A stretch of DNA of 64,000 bases, from the NCBI RefSeq assembly GCF_009757775.1, contig NZ_RHLK01000018.1, forward strand, positions 1 to 64,000, written 5' to 3'. Source of the stretch: Paenibacillus lutrae (lineage in GTDB: Bacteria; Bacillota; Bacilli; Paenibacillales; NBRC-103111). The first letter of the stretch is position 1; each line of letters starts with the position of its first letter. The translations under genes were made by a program, and so were the position numbers. The notes beneath the pieces are model-generated. The model was given only the letters and a program-made list of their open reading frames with translations, was not told the DNA's origin and made no database searches. This document shows, piece by piece, positions 32,133-42,900 of this stretch.

Positions 32133-32573
32133 TCAATTCTCTATAGATGTAAAATCACCATTCAAAGCCTTATCCAAATAAAAGCCCATTCCGATTTTAG
32201 GGCGAAGTGTCCATATAAACCCATCTGCAATTAGCTTGCTAATATCATCATATTGTATAATTTCGCGCTCTGCTTGAATTACTTTGAGTTGTCCATCCAC
32301 TATATCAAATCGGCGCCATTCTCTAAGCCCCATCCTTTTCCCTGGATAAAATTTAACATGAGAAGCTTCCATCAGACTTTCATTATTTTTTTCTAGGTGG
32401 AATGGATATGCTTCTTCCGCATATTCAGCAATCTGGAATGGTTCTCCATTTTGAAAGATCAGTGGATTTTTACTATTGAATTCTTCAATTACAGCCTCAT
32501 CGACATTCATTAAAATTGCATAAGCCACAACTTCTTCATGCGAGTATAATTTACCATTAAAATATTTAGACAT
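32133..32573 (-). CDS. Hypothetical protein (146 aa)
   Basis: 146 residues. Its N-terminal motif KLYSHEEVVAYA is echoed just downstream, at about 32066-32125, by LYTHKEVWQLLDRIGIK-stop without a start, so a paralogue fragment follows it. AAGGAGG lies 8-9 bases before the ATG. No domain recognised. Confidence 0.55.
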   Translation of the reverse strand: MSKYFNGKLYSHEEVVAYAILMNVDEAVIEEFNSKNPLIFQNGEPFQIAEYAEEAYPFHLEKNNESLMEASHVKFYPGKRMGLREWRRFDIVDGQLKVIQAEREIIQYDDISKLIADGFIWTLRPKIGMGFYLDKALNGDFTSIEN

Positions 32574-32654
32574 GATCCATATCCTCCTTTAATCTTCCGT
32601 GCCTTAATTTGTCATTCTTATAGCTATAGAAATGAAACCCTACAAGAATATTAT

Positions 32655-32700
32655 AACACATTACAAGGCACAGAAGGGACATTCTGTGCCTTGTTTTGTT
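32655..32700. terminator. Hairpin / terminator
   Basis: ACAAGGCACAGAA ... TTCTGTGCCTTGT with TTTTGTTTT on the plus side, just after the stop of the leftward membrane protein gene. Confidence 0.6.
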
Positions 32701-32709
32701 TTAGCTTCT

Positions 32710-33528
32710 TCAATCGTTACCCTGCGAATGGTATTCCGGAATGTTCCCCTTTTCTCTCACATACTTGATATCTTTTGAAGTATATGATGTCAGTTTACCG
32801 AACTCTTTGTTTGATCCTGTCTGATAGCCAACCAATGTTTTATTTAACCAGAAAAAGAACAACCAAAAAAAGATTACTAATATGGAAGACAAAAGGATGG
32901 ACGAAAGTATTGTTGGCGTAATAATCGGATCATTTCCTAAATAGCTTAGTCCTACTGCAATAAGAGAGCAAAGTGAAACTCCAAGGGCAATAAGTGTTAA
33001 ACCGTTTAATGTGACATAAACCAATCGAAAAAAATCGGCCAATACAGCAATCAGTGGATTAAAACTATTGATTTTTAAAAACCATTCATGATTACTGTTA
33101 GAGATACGCCGATATTCTTTTAAACGGGATTTTACCTGAGAATAAAGGTAATCGATACTAACCCAAAGATAATTATGATTATCTTCACAAGGATCTTCTT
33201 TATATTGTATATATCTCTGATCGAAATCCTGAAAGCATATGAATATCTTTGAGTTTGATCCGGTATATAAAGGAGAATAGGCACCTGAGAATTTTTTTTG
33301 AAATTTGTCTAGCGCTCTGTTCATTGACTTTCTATGACTTATCAAATTACGAATGTCTTGTATTTCCTGATACATAGGTGCCAGTATCTCTTTAATTTCA
33401 TAATTAACCTTTAGCAGAAATATTTCATTTTGCTTTTGTTTTCTATTTGAAAAATAGGTCACCCCCCAACCGCATATTAATAGAATTGAAGGTAAAATAA
33501 GCAATAAATCCTTTAGATTTAATTCCAA
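32710..33528 (-). CDS. Membrane protein of unknown function (272 aa)
   Basis: 272 residues. One N-terminal helix (about 8-26) and two or three C-terminal helices (about 168-228) flank a polar middle with IYKEDPCEDNHNYLWVSID. TTG start with GGGGAG 8 bases upstream. It lies 120 bp downstream of a PemK-type toxin gene. The topology fits several membrane effectors but no motif supports a specific function. Confidence 0.6.
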   Translation of the reverse strand: MELNLKDLLLILPSILLICGWGVTYFSNRKQKQNEIFLLKVNYEIKEILAPMYQEIQDIRNLISHRKSMNRALDKFQKKFSGAYSPLYTGSNSKIFICFQDFDQRYIQYKEDPCEDNHNYLWVSIDYLYSQVKSRLKEYRRISNSNHEWFLKINSFNPLIAVLADFFRLVYVTLNGLTLIALGVSLCSLIAVGLSYLGNDPIITPTILSSILLSSILVIFFWLFFFWLNKTLVGYQTGSNKEFGKLTSYTSKDIKYVREKGNIPEYHSQGND

Positions 33529-33648
33529 TCAATTTCTCCCCTTATAAATTTAATATACATTTCATTCCTTCTATATCGGATAATTATGTTAAGAAATATA
33601 TATCTGGGCAGTAAATAAGCAAACAAAAAATCCCCTTCAATGAGGGGA

Positions 33649-34164
33649 TTAATCCATTTCTCTAGCTGAATCTTTATCATTGATTCGTGACAGTTCTTCA
33701 ACTCTTCTTTCAATGAGCTTTTGAATAGTATTTTCTAAACTTAGAACTGAAATTAACCTAAGATCCAATTGTGTCATATCTTCAGGTAACATTTCTCCGA
33801 CATGCCGTTCAAGATAGTCTCTAGAAATTGTTCTAATTTGTTCTGGCTTAATCAAACTATCATTCATGATAGTTCCTTTAAAAGGAGTGCCTGCATTGTT
33901 ATAGTCTGTTTTAAATAATTTCAAGTCATTCGGTAAAGTCTGTTTAGGTTGTCCTAACTTATTATTTAAAGAAGTAATCGGTACAACCGTGACTGTTTTT
34001 CTTGGGTATGTACTATCGTAAAGGACAACTACTCTATGATCCCCGTGCATAACTTTTGATGTTTCATTACCTATTTGGGGTTCTGGAGGGAGCTTTACAA
34101 AATAAACCTCGCCTCTTTTAAAACTACGGCCTTGATTCCACTCTTGTTTTCGAAACGAAGACAA
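33649..34164 (-). CDS. PemK/MazF-type toxin
   Basis: 171 residues. RGEVYFVKLPPEPQ ... KVMHGDHRVVVLYDSTYPRKTVTVVPITS matches the N-terminal half of PemK/MazF endoribonucleases (SH3-like barrel). The C-terminal part is a helical extension. TTG start with AGGGGGAG 6 bases upstream. Upstream is a small basic/acidic gene in the same direction, 21 bp away, that would be the antitoxin. It probably cleaves RNA and supports plasmid retention. Confidence 0.78.
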   Translation of the reverse strand: MSSFRKQEWNQGRSFKRGEVYFVKLPPEPQIGNETSKVMHGDHRVVVLYDSTYPRKTVTVVPITSLNNKLGQPKQTLPNDLKLFKTDYNNAGTPFKGTIMNDSLIKPEQIRTISRDYLERHVGEMLPEDMTQLDLRLISVLSLENTIQKLIERRVEELSRINDKDSAREMD

Positions 34165-34185
34165 AGTTTCTCCCCCTAATATCAG

Positions 34186-34392
34186 TTAATCCTCATCGTC
34201 ATCATGAAAAACAGACTGCTGGTTCTTTAAATCATAACGTTGACGTTCTTTGGCATCACCGGTAATTAGTTTATAAAAATCGATGCCTGAAGAACGAGTT
34301 GATTTTTCAATGGCTTTATCGAATGTAACTGTTTCTTTTAAACGAGCTGCAACTCCCTGTTGTTTTAAAGGAAACGCGATTACATGCCCCAC
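34186..34392 (-). CDS. Putative antitoxin of the PemK/MazF-type pair
   Basis: 68 residues from GTG 34390-34392, which has AAGGGTGAT 6 bases upstream; an ATG at 34425 would overlap a TATAAT box and lack a site. Basic first half, acidic C terminus (QQSVFHDDDED), as in many labile antitoxins. No AbrB or RHH signature visible. Role inferred from its place before the toxin. Confidence 0.55.
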   Translation of the reverse strand: MGHVIAFPLKQQGVAARLKETVTFDKAIEKSTRSSGIDFYKLITGDAKERQRYDLKNQQSVFHDDDED

Positions 34393-34578
34393 TGATATCA
34401 CCCTTTTCCGTTTCTTCTTTACCATTATTATACTACAAAAGGGGGAGAATTAGTAGATAGTATGCACATAAAAGGCAATTTAGAAACCAGACTTTCTACT
34501 TCTGTCTTCCCACCGCTAAGCTTACCAAAACCTCTCTTTCCAAACATAGTTTGTCGATCGTTTGCAAGTCTTACACGG

Positions 34579-34605
34579 TAAAAAAGCAACAGCACGAGCT
34601 GTTGC
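34579..34605 (-). terminator. Terminator after the DNA ligase gene
   Basis: Minus-strand AAGCAACAGC-TCGT-GCTGTTGCTT then TTTT. Confidence 0.8.
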
Positions 34606-35448
34606 TTAGACTATAAAATCAATGAAGACTGGTGACCGAAGGAGCCCATTTTTTGTCCAATTTCGGGTTTTAACACGTGCTTTGATAAGGGGTTCCATGT
34701 AAACAAAATTATCGTCTTCCTTATAAACTAGCCGTTGCTTAATTCCGTTGAATGCTTTTTTATGAACCGGGGATGCTCCGAGTTCGATGATACCAGCTGG
34801 TCGCTTCTGACCATCAGTTGTGTCGATAGCCGTAAGCCAACCAAAATCCTTTTTTCTGTACCCGGATATATAAACCTCCGCATGTATCCAGTTGATTACC
34901 TTTTGCCACGCATATGAGCGTCTGTCTACCTCGTAACGTGAATCCTTATCCTTGATTACGATTCCCTCTAGTCCATTTTGCTTAATGATTTTGAAATACT
35001 CAGTCGTCAATCCTCTTGCGACTTGTACCCGTTTGTAATGATTTGATTCTATAAATGCCTGTTCCAAGAGTTCCTTGCGTCTCAGTAGTGGAAGGCTAGT
35101 CACATCGATGCCGCGGTACTTAATAATGTCAAATGCCACAAACGTTACAGGCGTCTTGATACGTTTTGACTGAAAACGAGCAAGCATACCTTCAAAATCT
35201 GGCTTTCCATCCTGGTCGGTTATAATTATTTCGCCATCAAGTATTGTTCCGGCTGGGATAGGCGAATTATGGACCAATTCTGGGAACTTCAAAGTCACAT
35301 CGTTATTATGACGCGTGTATAATCGAATCTCATCCATGTGAGAGATGATTAGCCGTATACCATCAAATTTAAGCTCTGCGATATGTTTAGTACTGTTGAA
35401 TGCCATGTTGTCTTTGCTGTACTGCAGAAGCATTGGAGATACAAACAT
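34606..35448 (-). CDS. ATP-dependent DNA ligase
   Basis: 280 residues. Motif I ELKFDGIR with adenylated Lys at about residue 27, motif III LDGEIIITD, motif IIIa FVAFDII, motif IV EGIVIKDKDSRY, motif V WQKVINW. The oligonucleotide-binding C-terminal domain follows. Size matches the minimal bacterial LigD-type or phage ligases. It seals nicks in DNA; on a plasmid it may help repair or transfer. GGTGGGTGAT precedes the ATG. No Ku gene is nearby. Confidence 0.9.
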   Translation of the reverse strand: MFVSPMLLQYSKDNMAFNSTKHIAELKFDGIRLIISHMDEIRLYTRHNNDVTLKFPELVHNSPIPAGTILDGEIIITDQDGKPDFEGMLARFQSKRIKTPVTFVAFDIIKYRGIDVTSLPLLRRKELLEQAFIESNHYKRVQVARGLTTEYFKIIKQNGLEGIVIKDKDSRYEVDRRSYAWQKVINWIHAEVYISGYRKKDFGWLTAIDTTDGQKRPAGIIELGASPVHKKAFNGIKQRLVYKEDDNFVYMEPLIKARVKTRNWTKNGLLRSPVFIDFIV

Positions 35449-35559
35449 AATTTAATCACCCACCATAAGTATAGCAGTTACAAATGACGGTCGTTTAGTG
35501 GGAGTTAGAGGAAGTAAAATACTGCATCGGACTTTCGACGACTTTCCTTGAACGGGACA

Positions 35560-36330
35560 TATCCGTTCGGCCGCACCGCCTGCACCGGCACCGGATCCTC
35601 CGCAGCTCCTTCAGCTCAAGTGGCAAGGCTTCCCGATCAATCCGGATACACACGGCCGGGCAGCGCTCGCCGGCAGCCGGTTCCCCTGCAACTCCTTCAG
35701 CTCAACCTCCAGTGGCCAGGTTTCCCGATCAATCCGGATACACACCCGCTGGGCCGTGCCCGCCGGCAGCCGATTCCCCCGCAGCTCCTTCAGCTCGCCC
35801 TCCGGTGGCCAGGCTTCTCGATCGATCCGGATCCGCACCGGCTGGGCCGCGCCCGCAGGCTCCCGGTTCCCCTGCAGCTCCTTCAGCTCAACCTCCGATG
35901 GCCAGGATTTCCGGTCGATCCGGATACACACGGCCGGGGCCGCGCCCGCCGGCAGCCGGTTCCCCTGCAGCTCCTTCAGCTCAGCCTTCGTTGGCCAGGC
36001 TTCCAGGTTGTTCCGGATACATACGGCTGGGCCGCGCCCGTAGCCGGTTCCCCAGCAGCTCCTTCAGCTCGCCGTCCGGTGGCCAGGTTTCCCGATCAAT
36101 CCGGATACACACCGGCTGGGCCGTGCCCGCCGGCAGCCGATTCCCCCGCAGTTCCTTCAGCTCGCCCTCCGGTGGCCAGGCTTCGCGATCGATCCGGATC
36201 CGTACCGGCTGGGCCACGCCCGCCGGCTCCCGGTTACACCCCCAGCTCCTTCAGCTCAGCCTTCGTTGGCCAGAATTTCCGATCATTTCGCATCTGTCCG
36301 GCCGGGCCGCGTTAGCAGTCAGATTCCGAT
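35560..36330. repeat. GC-rich 93-bp tandem repeat cluster 2
   Basis: Eight or more copies of a 93-bp unit, the clearest of the three clusters. On the minus strand each unit codes 31 residues with consensus IRIDREAWPPEGELKEL then GNRLPAG. One unit has lost about 5 bp and breaks the frame, so two short frames of about 80-106 codons remain. Lies upstream of the leftward ligase gene and ahead of two tandem terminators and the small RNase on the plus strand. Confidence 0.85.
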
Positions 36331-36467
36331 AGGGTCGCACTGTTCAGAACCGTCCATGTTTTTTTACTGATATAGCTTGTATCTGACCCAAATAGCCACG
36401 CTTAATTATGAAAAGCTGTCCCTGCCAAGAACCGAAATTATCTTATCCTTTAGCACTTCTAGTATTG

Positions 36468-36504
36468 AGCCCAAATAGCCCAATGGCGGCTTTGGGCTTT
36501 TTTT
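36468..36504 (+). terminator. Terminator (first of a tandem pair)
   Basis: AGCCCAAA ... TTTGGGCT then seven T. No rightward gene lies before it, so an untranslated RNA must be read into it. Confidence 0.7.
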
Positions 36505-36520
36505 GATGCCCTAAAACAAG

Positions 36521-36557
36521 GCCACCCAGCTCAGGAATTCTTCCTGGGCTTTTTTTA
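36521..36557 (+). terminator. Terminator (second of a tandem pair)
   Basis: GCC.CCCAG ... CTGGGC then seven T, 17 bases after the first and 24 bases before the small RNase gene. Confidence 0.7.
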
Positions 36558-36580
36558 TTTCAACTAAAGGAGAGCTATTT

Positions 36581-36844
36581 ATGAAAAAAGATATTAATTG
36601 GAGTGAAATTCCCTTCACTGAATACCCCCTTTTCACAAGTCTTTCTCTTGTTCGAACGAATTACATACAGAACAAGGAAAGAGTTTACAGGGATGCTAAA
36701 GGTCGTTATTACCATAAGGATCGGCTTCATGGAGAAGTTGAAGTCTATGATAAGAAAGGAAAGCACCTGGATGTATATACACCAGAAGGTAAGTCACATC
36801 CTAAAAAAGGAATGGTAAGAGGACGCGATCTTAAACTCTCATAG
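36581..36844 (+). CDS. Stand-alone colicin-E3-like RNase domain protein
   Basis: 87 residues, about the size of the colicin E3 cytotoxic domain alone. YRDAKGRYYHKDRLHGEVEV (residues 36-55) aligns with the E3 active-site segment YEWDSQHGELE: Asp47, His50 and Glu54 match the catalytic Asp, His and Glu, and Arg80 or Arg82 the catalytic Arg near the end. E3 cleaves 16S rRNA in the decoding site. There is no secretion or translocation domain, and no obvious immunity gene follows. AAAGGAG lies 9 bases before the ATG. It is flanked by terminators on both sides. Activity inferred. Confidence 0.65.
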   Translation: MKKDINWSEIPFTEYPLFTSLSLVRTNYIQNKERVYRDAKGRYYHKDRLHGEVEVYDKKGKHLDVYTPEGKSHPKKGMVRGRDLKLS

Positions 36845-36884
36845 ACTCACATGTAGGATGCCGGGTAACCTATCACAAATAAAA

Positions 36885-36925
36885 GAAAGCAATCTTGGCA
36901 GCGTGTATAGTGCCAAGATTGCTTC
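36885..36925. terminator. Bidirectional terminator
   Basis: AGCAATCTTGGCA / TGCCAAGATTGCT with a T-rich minus-strand tail ending TATTTGTGATA. It ends the rightward RNase gene and the leftward adhesin operon. Confidence 0.8.
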
Positions 36926-36952
36926 AGCTTAATGAGACGGTTTACTTCATTC

Positions 36953-39900
36953 TTATTTGAGACGGTGGTAACGGTAATAATCGGTCCAATTATCCTGAAT
37001 GTAAACTTTCACCGTATCGGTTTTCACAGTCCCGTTGTTCCAACGGGCTGTGAAAACAAACGTGTATTCTCCGTCCGGAAGTGAATTGAAGTCTTCATGA
37101 TACATTTCCCCACTCCATGCGGTTTGTTTCGTATTATCTGCCGTCAGAGGGGTAGAGTACAGATTGTCCATAGAAACCGTTACAGAATCGGCTTTGGTCG
37201 CTGTACCCGTATCTGTTGTTTGGGCTGTTAAAACAAATCTTTCGCCCGCCCAGAAGACACTATAAGCCCGAGGTTGTTCCGGATCACCGGACATCTTTAC
37301 ATTATAATTTGTCCGATTGATATTCCAAGCATCCGTGTGTTTCACTTGGCCGGTTACGATCAAAGGATTCACGACTATTTCTTTTGTGATAGATCCTGAC
37401 GCACCGTAGGGATCATTCGCAGTTAGAGTAACTTGATACGTTCCCACTTTCGATCTCGGAATGAATCCATTGGTCGATGTGTCGTTCGTAATCATTCCAT
37501 CGGGTGCTTTGATCGTCCACAAGTAGGTTAATTTATCTCCGTCTGGGTCACTAGACTTATTAAGGAGAGTAATATCGTCTCCCTCATACACTGGATTCGG
37601 CTGCCAAGTAAAGTCCGCGGTTGGAGCACGGTTAATCAAAAACCATGCCTGCGGCGACCAATTGGACCACACCATGCCATCAAATACCCGGACACGTACT
37701 CGTAATTTTTGGCCAGTCGGAAGATCCTTCGCTGCTTTCCAGCTGGCAGATGTGGAAGACGTATTTTGGGAGTGCTGCCCTGAATCCAAAATCATGACAT
37801 CGTTAGCTTCATTTGTCACCTGGATCTGAAAATTCTTGAAGACGGTGCCAGGATCCGGGTCCGTTTGTCTCCACTGAAATACAGGCTGTACTTCTTTGAT
37901 TACGGTGGGTGCTTGCTGTGTTCCGTACGGGAATGACATATAAGCTTCGGGCGGTCGATTCGTCACCATCCAGCCTATATTTGAATACGGAGACCAATCT
38001 ATTCCATCGCTAACCCGTACCGTTACCTGATACTTCTTGCCAAGCTCTAAGGCAGTATCCAACTGCCATTGATTAGAGGTTGCTTTAGTTCCTTGTGGCC
38101 GGATTCCTGAATCAAGGACCACAGTCCCGGCTTCATTTTTAATGAGTATTTGGAACGCGCCGAATGTCGTATCCGGATCCGGATCGGTCTGATTCCATTT
38201 TATGATCGGGGTTAGCGTATCCACATAACTCGGATTTGATTGCGTACCATCCGGGAAAGTAAGAGCAGCTACAGGTGGCCGATTAGGTGCAGGTTGATCA
38301 ATATTGATAGTTTGTTCGTACCAATCACTCCATGCTCCATACTCATCCATTACAGTTTCACTTACAGTGTAAACACCCTTTTGGGTAGGACGTGTAATTT
38401 TCCCATAAGCTATGGTTCCATCCGGAGCAACATACATATACCTTCGATCTGTGATTCCTCTTGTAGTTCTGTAATCGATTCCGGTGCCTTCTTTTGAATA
38501 GTTGTTTTCATCGATGTAGCGATCTGGATCATAACTTGATTCCAGCCAATCAATTGTAAAATCGGGATTTTGTCTTAAAGTGAACTTTGCAATGGGTCTC
38601 CGATGAACAATTAACTTTTCCTTATATGGGTCAGAGAACTTTCTGTATTTATCAAAATTTAAACTTGGATATAGGAAATTAGGTTGTGGGTCATCTTTAG
38701 TGCGATAAGTGATCTCATATTCGCCGACTCTATCAAAAATAGGAACAGGCTCTTTTAAAGACTTCTTATCGTAGTTTGATAACCCGTAGTACCCGTCTCC
38801 AATATCTAAAAACTTACTCGGGTTGATATGATTATACGTCCAGGTTGATAAATCAGCGATTTTAGGGTCATTTTCTGGATCGGTATAATTCACATTGTAG
38901 ATAGTATTTTCATTTACAATAGTTACGTTATTTTTTAAACTTTTAGGCGGAAGGTCCACCGTGAATAAATCTTTGAATTCTACGTTTCCACGGGAAGAGT
39001 ACAAACCATATGCTCCAGAAATAAATGTGCTATCTTCTGTTTCTATCAAAGGTACGCCGTTGATGTATACTTTTATTCGGTCTTCAGATGCCCTAACCTT
39101 AAAGCTATAAAATTTATTTGAGTCCATTGGATAATCAATCTGATTCAAAACTTTCCTTTTGCCATTTTGGTAAACCGTTAGAAAAGTTGTGAAACGATTA
39201 CTTTCAAGTCGATAAAAGCTTTTGTCATCTTGCATTCTAAAAGACATTCCAGTTGTCTCTAGGGGATTATATACTCTATAATCCTTTACTCGGAACGAGT
39301 AACTAAATTCACTGTTTGTGGCTTTCAAATTGCTATTAGACAATTGGCCATAGTTTTTAAATGGTTCTTTCTTTGCAGATAAAGCCGCGGCCCCTTCTAA
39401 GACTTTTAGTTTACGGTTGTAATACCTGTCGTCATCCTCTTCTCTCGTAAATAAATAATATTCATTTAAAATTTTGTTGTCAGATACATGCTGAATAGCA
39501 GCTGTAACGAACTGATCCGAATCTAAATCATACATATTTCTCTGTAATGTATCGATTAGCTTACTTCCTAATACTTGTCCAGTTTTTACATTAATACTGG
39601 TAAAGTAGACGTCGTAAAATGAATTGTAGCCTTCATTTCTTATAACGGCATCGTTAAATTGAATTACTCCATCTTTTGTTGTTACAAGTTTATTAAATGT
39701 GGAACCAGAATTATATGTTGGTGGGCTTGCTTTTAAGGTATACTCCCAAATTTGATTTCCGGAAAAATCATATCCATACAATTTGGATGCTGCACTTTCC
39801 AAAATCAGAATTATATCATTATGGAAACCATATAATGCTGACCCTCGTGGTAAAGGCTTGTCGGAAACTATTAGATCTCCTGTGATAGCATCTCTTATTG

Positions 39901-42900
39901 ATAAATATCGTGCCGGGACAGGATCCCATCCTCCATAACTATTATCCCTTGTTAGGTATGCTACCTTGGTTTGACTTTTATTAAAAGCAAGATTGCCGTC
40001 AAAAGAGGGCAAGTTCATAAACACTTTCCAGGTCGGGCTTATATTTCTTCTCATAAAACTTTTGTTCATTTGGTCAGCTGGAATCCACTCAGCACCAAAA
40101 GTATAAGGTGGGTTGGAATCATAAGGCACTGATTTCGCAATCCGGTCTTTTTCATAATAATCGTCTTCCTCTATACAAACATATGTACTTCCAATATTTG
40201 CATTCGGATTAGATATATTATCCACGCCGATAATAAAATAATAATTGGCCCATCCTCCGTTAGGGCTTTCTCTTGTACAGTTACCACTATGGGCAGAACC
40301 TTTGTACATTTTTAAATTTCCGCCGTCTACGAACCAGTATCTTCCCGTCCAACCATCGTTAGTATTTCCCGTTTCTTTAATAATTTTCCCGTTTGATTTA
40401 ATCTGATATTTATCTTTTGCTATTTCAATTTTAATATCCGGTCCTAAGATATCTTTGGAAATATCATCTTTATTTGCATCTCTGATGGTAAAAGTATTAG
40501 GATCTATTGCATTATACCCTGACGTTGGACCATCAAGTGTAGGCCAGGGATCCGCCATGGTTTGCAAGTTATTATCAGCATTGACTAACCACAATTTAGG
40601 GGCTGCGCCATCTAAATTTGTTGCCTTCCAAAGATCAGTAAGCATCTCAGTTCCGGATATCTTTTTTGGCAAAGCCATTGGGGGTTGAGGTATTTCGCCT
40701 TGAACCGCAAACTTTGCTTCAGGGCTTTCATTGAGGACATCTAACTCAAATGTCCCTGTAGCATTACGACCCCAGTCCTCTTTAACGAAAACACTAAATT
40801 GATACTTTCCAACTTTAGGCGGATTAAAATCAAATTCGTTATTCGCCATATTTATTGGATACGATTTCTCGCCAGCAAATGAGCCATCATTATTCGAGTC
40901 GTATTTATAAGTCACCACATTTTCAACTATCACGTCTCCATCCGGAGAAGAGGAAGTATTTTTTACATTTACATTGACGTTACGAATTGCTTTATCAATA
41001 AATTCCAAATTCGGAATTGGGGGAAGATCCGGTTTAACGGTTATTTCCTTTACTGCTTTGTTTAGTGATTTTAGTCCTCTATCATCTATTACTTCAAGAG
41101 TGACAATTTCTTTACCAGGAGTAGGGTACATGTCCCTTTTATTTTCCCAAATATACTGACTAATTTTTCCGTACCTATAGGGCGAATAACTTTGATCGCC
41201 AGAAATAGGCGGCTTCACTGGTCGGCCTTCAATAACTGTATCCCCCCCTGAGATAATTGGCACTGGATTTGGGTGAACAACTTGTACATTTACCGTTTGA
41301 CTCGACGATGCTCCCCTGTAATCAATGGCCGTTACATTAATTTGTGCTGGTCCAATCATGTCCGGTGTGAAGTAGGAATGTTTCTCATCGTATTCCCAAA
41401 AGCCCTTATCCTCATATGCTTTCTTTATCCAATCATTAATACTGGAACTCCCTTGAAAGTCCCACGAATAGATGAATGGATCACCTTCTGGATCATATGG
41501 GGTGTTGGGTACTTTTATGGTGTTGTTGATAATCCGAAGATCGTACATTTCATCCACTACAAGATATGGAAGTGGATCAATAGCAAAGTTATTACCTCGT
41601 TCAAAAAAACCGGCTTCAAATACTGGAGGGCTATTGGGTTTGCTACTATCCACATAAATTTCAAATGGTTTTGGCCCCACATCTTTTGTAGTCCCGCAGG
41701 TTGATACAATGGTCATCGTTACATATACCGTACCTATCCCCATGGCTTTAGGATATGGCAGCCCCTGAAATCCATATGGGCTCTCTGGGTGATATGACTT
41801 CCCGTTTGAAATTTTAGTATCTTGTGTAATTTTCCAACGGGTTTCTTGATAAGCACAACCATTCCCGCCTGTAACTGAAACCTTCTGAGGTTTAAAGGAA
41901 TTATTTTTTCCATAGGCTAGTCGCGGCGATTCAACTATAAAGTCACCTTTAATTGTTTCTGGCCCACCATTTCCGTTACAGTCTAATTGGGGTTTGAACG
42001 TTTTATTAATAGTGTTATTGGTTTCATTTGCCTCATGTATAATATCTTCAGAATCAAGAGAAATAGTAAAACTCTTTTCAGTGGCAGATGTAAATTTATA
42101 ATCAAATGTACGCCCTAGACCAATATTTGATAAGGCTCCATCCCAAATATCGGTTTTAATAATTTGGCCATCAACACGTATTTCTACCTTGAATGGGGTC
42201 TGAATAGAAGTCTGGCCATTGTTTCTAAAAGTATATTCAAAATTAACAGTATCGCCCTCTTTAAAGCACGCAGGAGTAGGAATGATATCTGATGGGGTTA
42301 AATCCGCAGGAATGATTTTCTTGTATTCTATATCAATGTAACCTTTGTATAAATTCGTTGTCCCTTCCCAGATCGTATCAATAGTCATGTAATAATTCCG
42401 ATCTACAGCTGTTGGCTCAGGTTTCCCAGCTGGAGCATCGGTTACATAATCAATACCTTCAATCAAGCTTTCGTCTAAATTTCGAAACATTTTTACCATG
42501 CCATAATCAGGATTAGAGCTTGGACCCCAGTCATAAGCAAATACATCGGGAAATTCGCCTTGTTTAGTGCCTGTAATTCGGACGTTTGTGACTTTATCAG
42601 TAAATAGAATTTCATCACCATTTCCACCTGTTTTAGAAACTTTAGATTTATCATAAAAAAATTTAAAAGGAGGCTCAGCCTCATAAGCAGCTGTAACAGC
42701 TGCTCCAACAAAATTATAGTTAGGTGCTAAACCACTTATACCATCGTATCTTAAATCTCCGGGATAAGTGACTAGATTTTTATCAGAATCAGATTTATCG
42801 GCTTGCCTCTCATAGCCCTGTGATGGTATTAAACCTGGATATTGAGATATTCCCTTAGAAAATGTTGAGGCATCTGGTTTAAACTGCATAATGGCAGTTT

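Noticed and set aside
35548-36315. Long plus-strand reading frame (255 codons) through repeat cluster 2
   Set aside because: It has no ribosome site, is the antisense of the 31-codon repeat frame, and exists because the GC-rich units are a multiple of three and lack stops.
36360-36480. Known riboswitch class before the RNase gene
   Set aside because: I see tandem terminators but no conserved core of a riboswitch class I can name.
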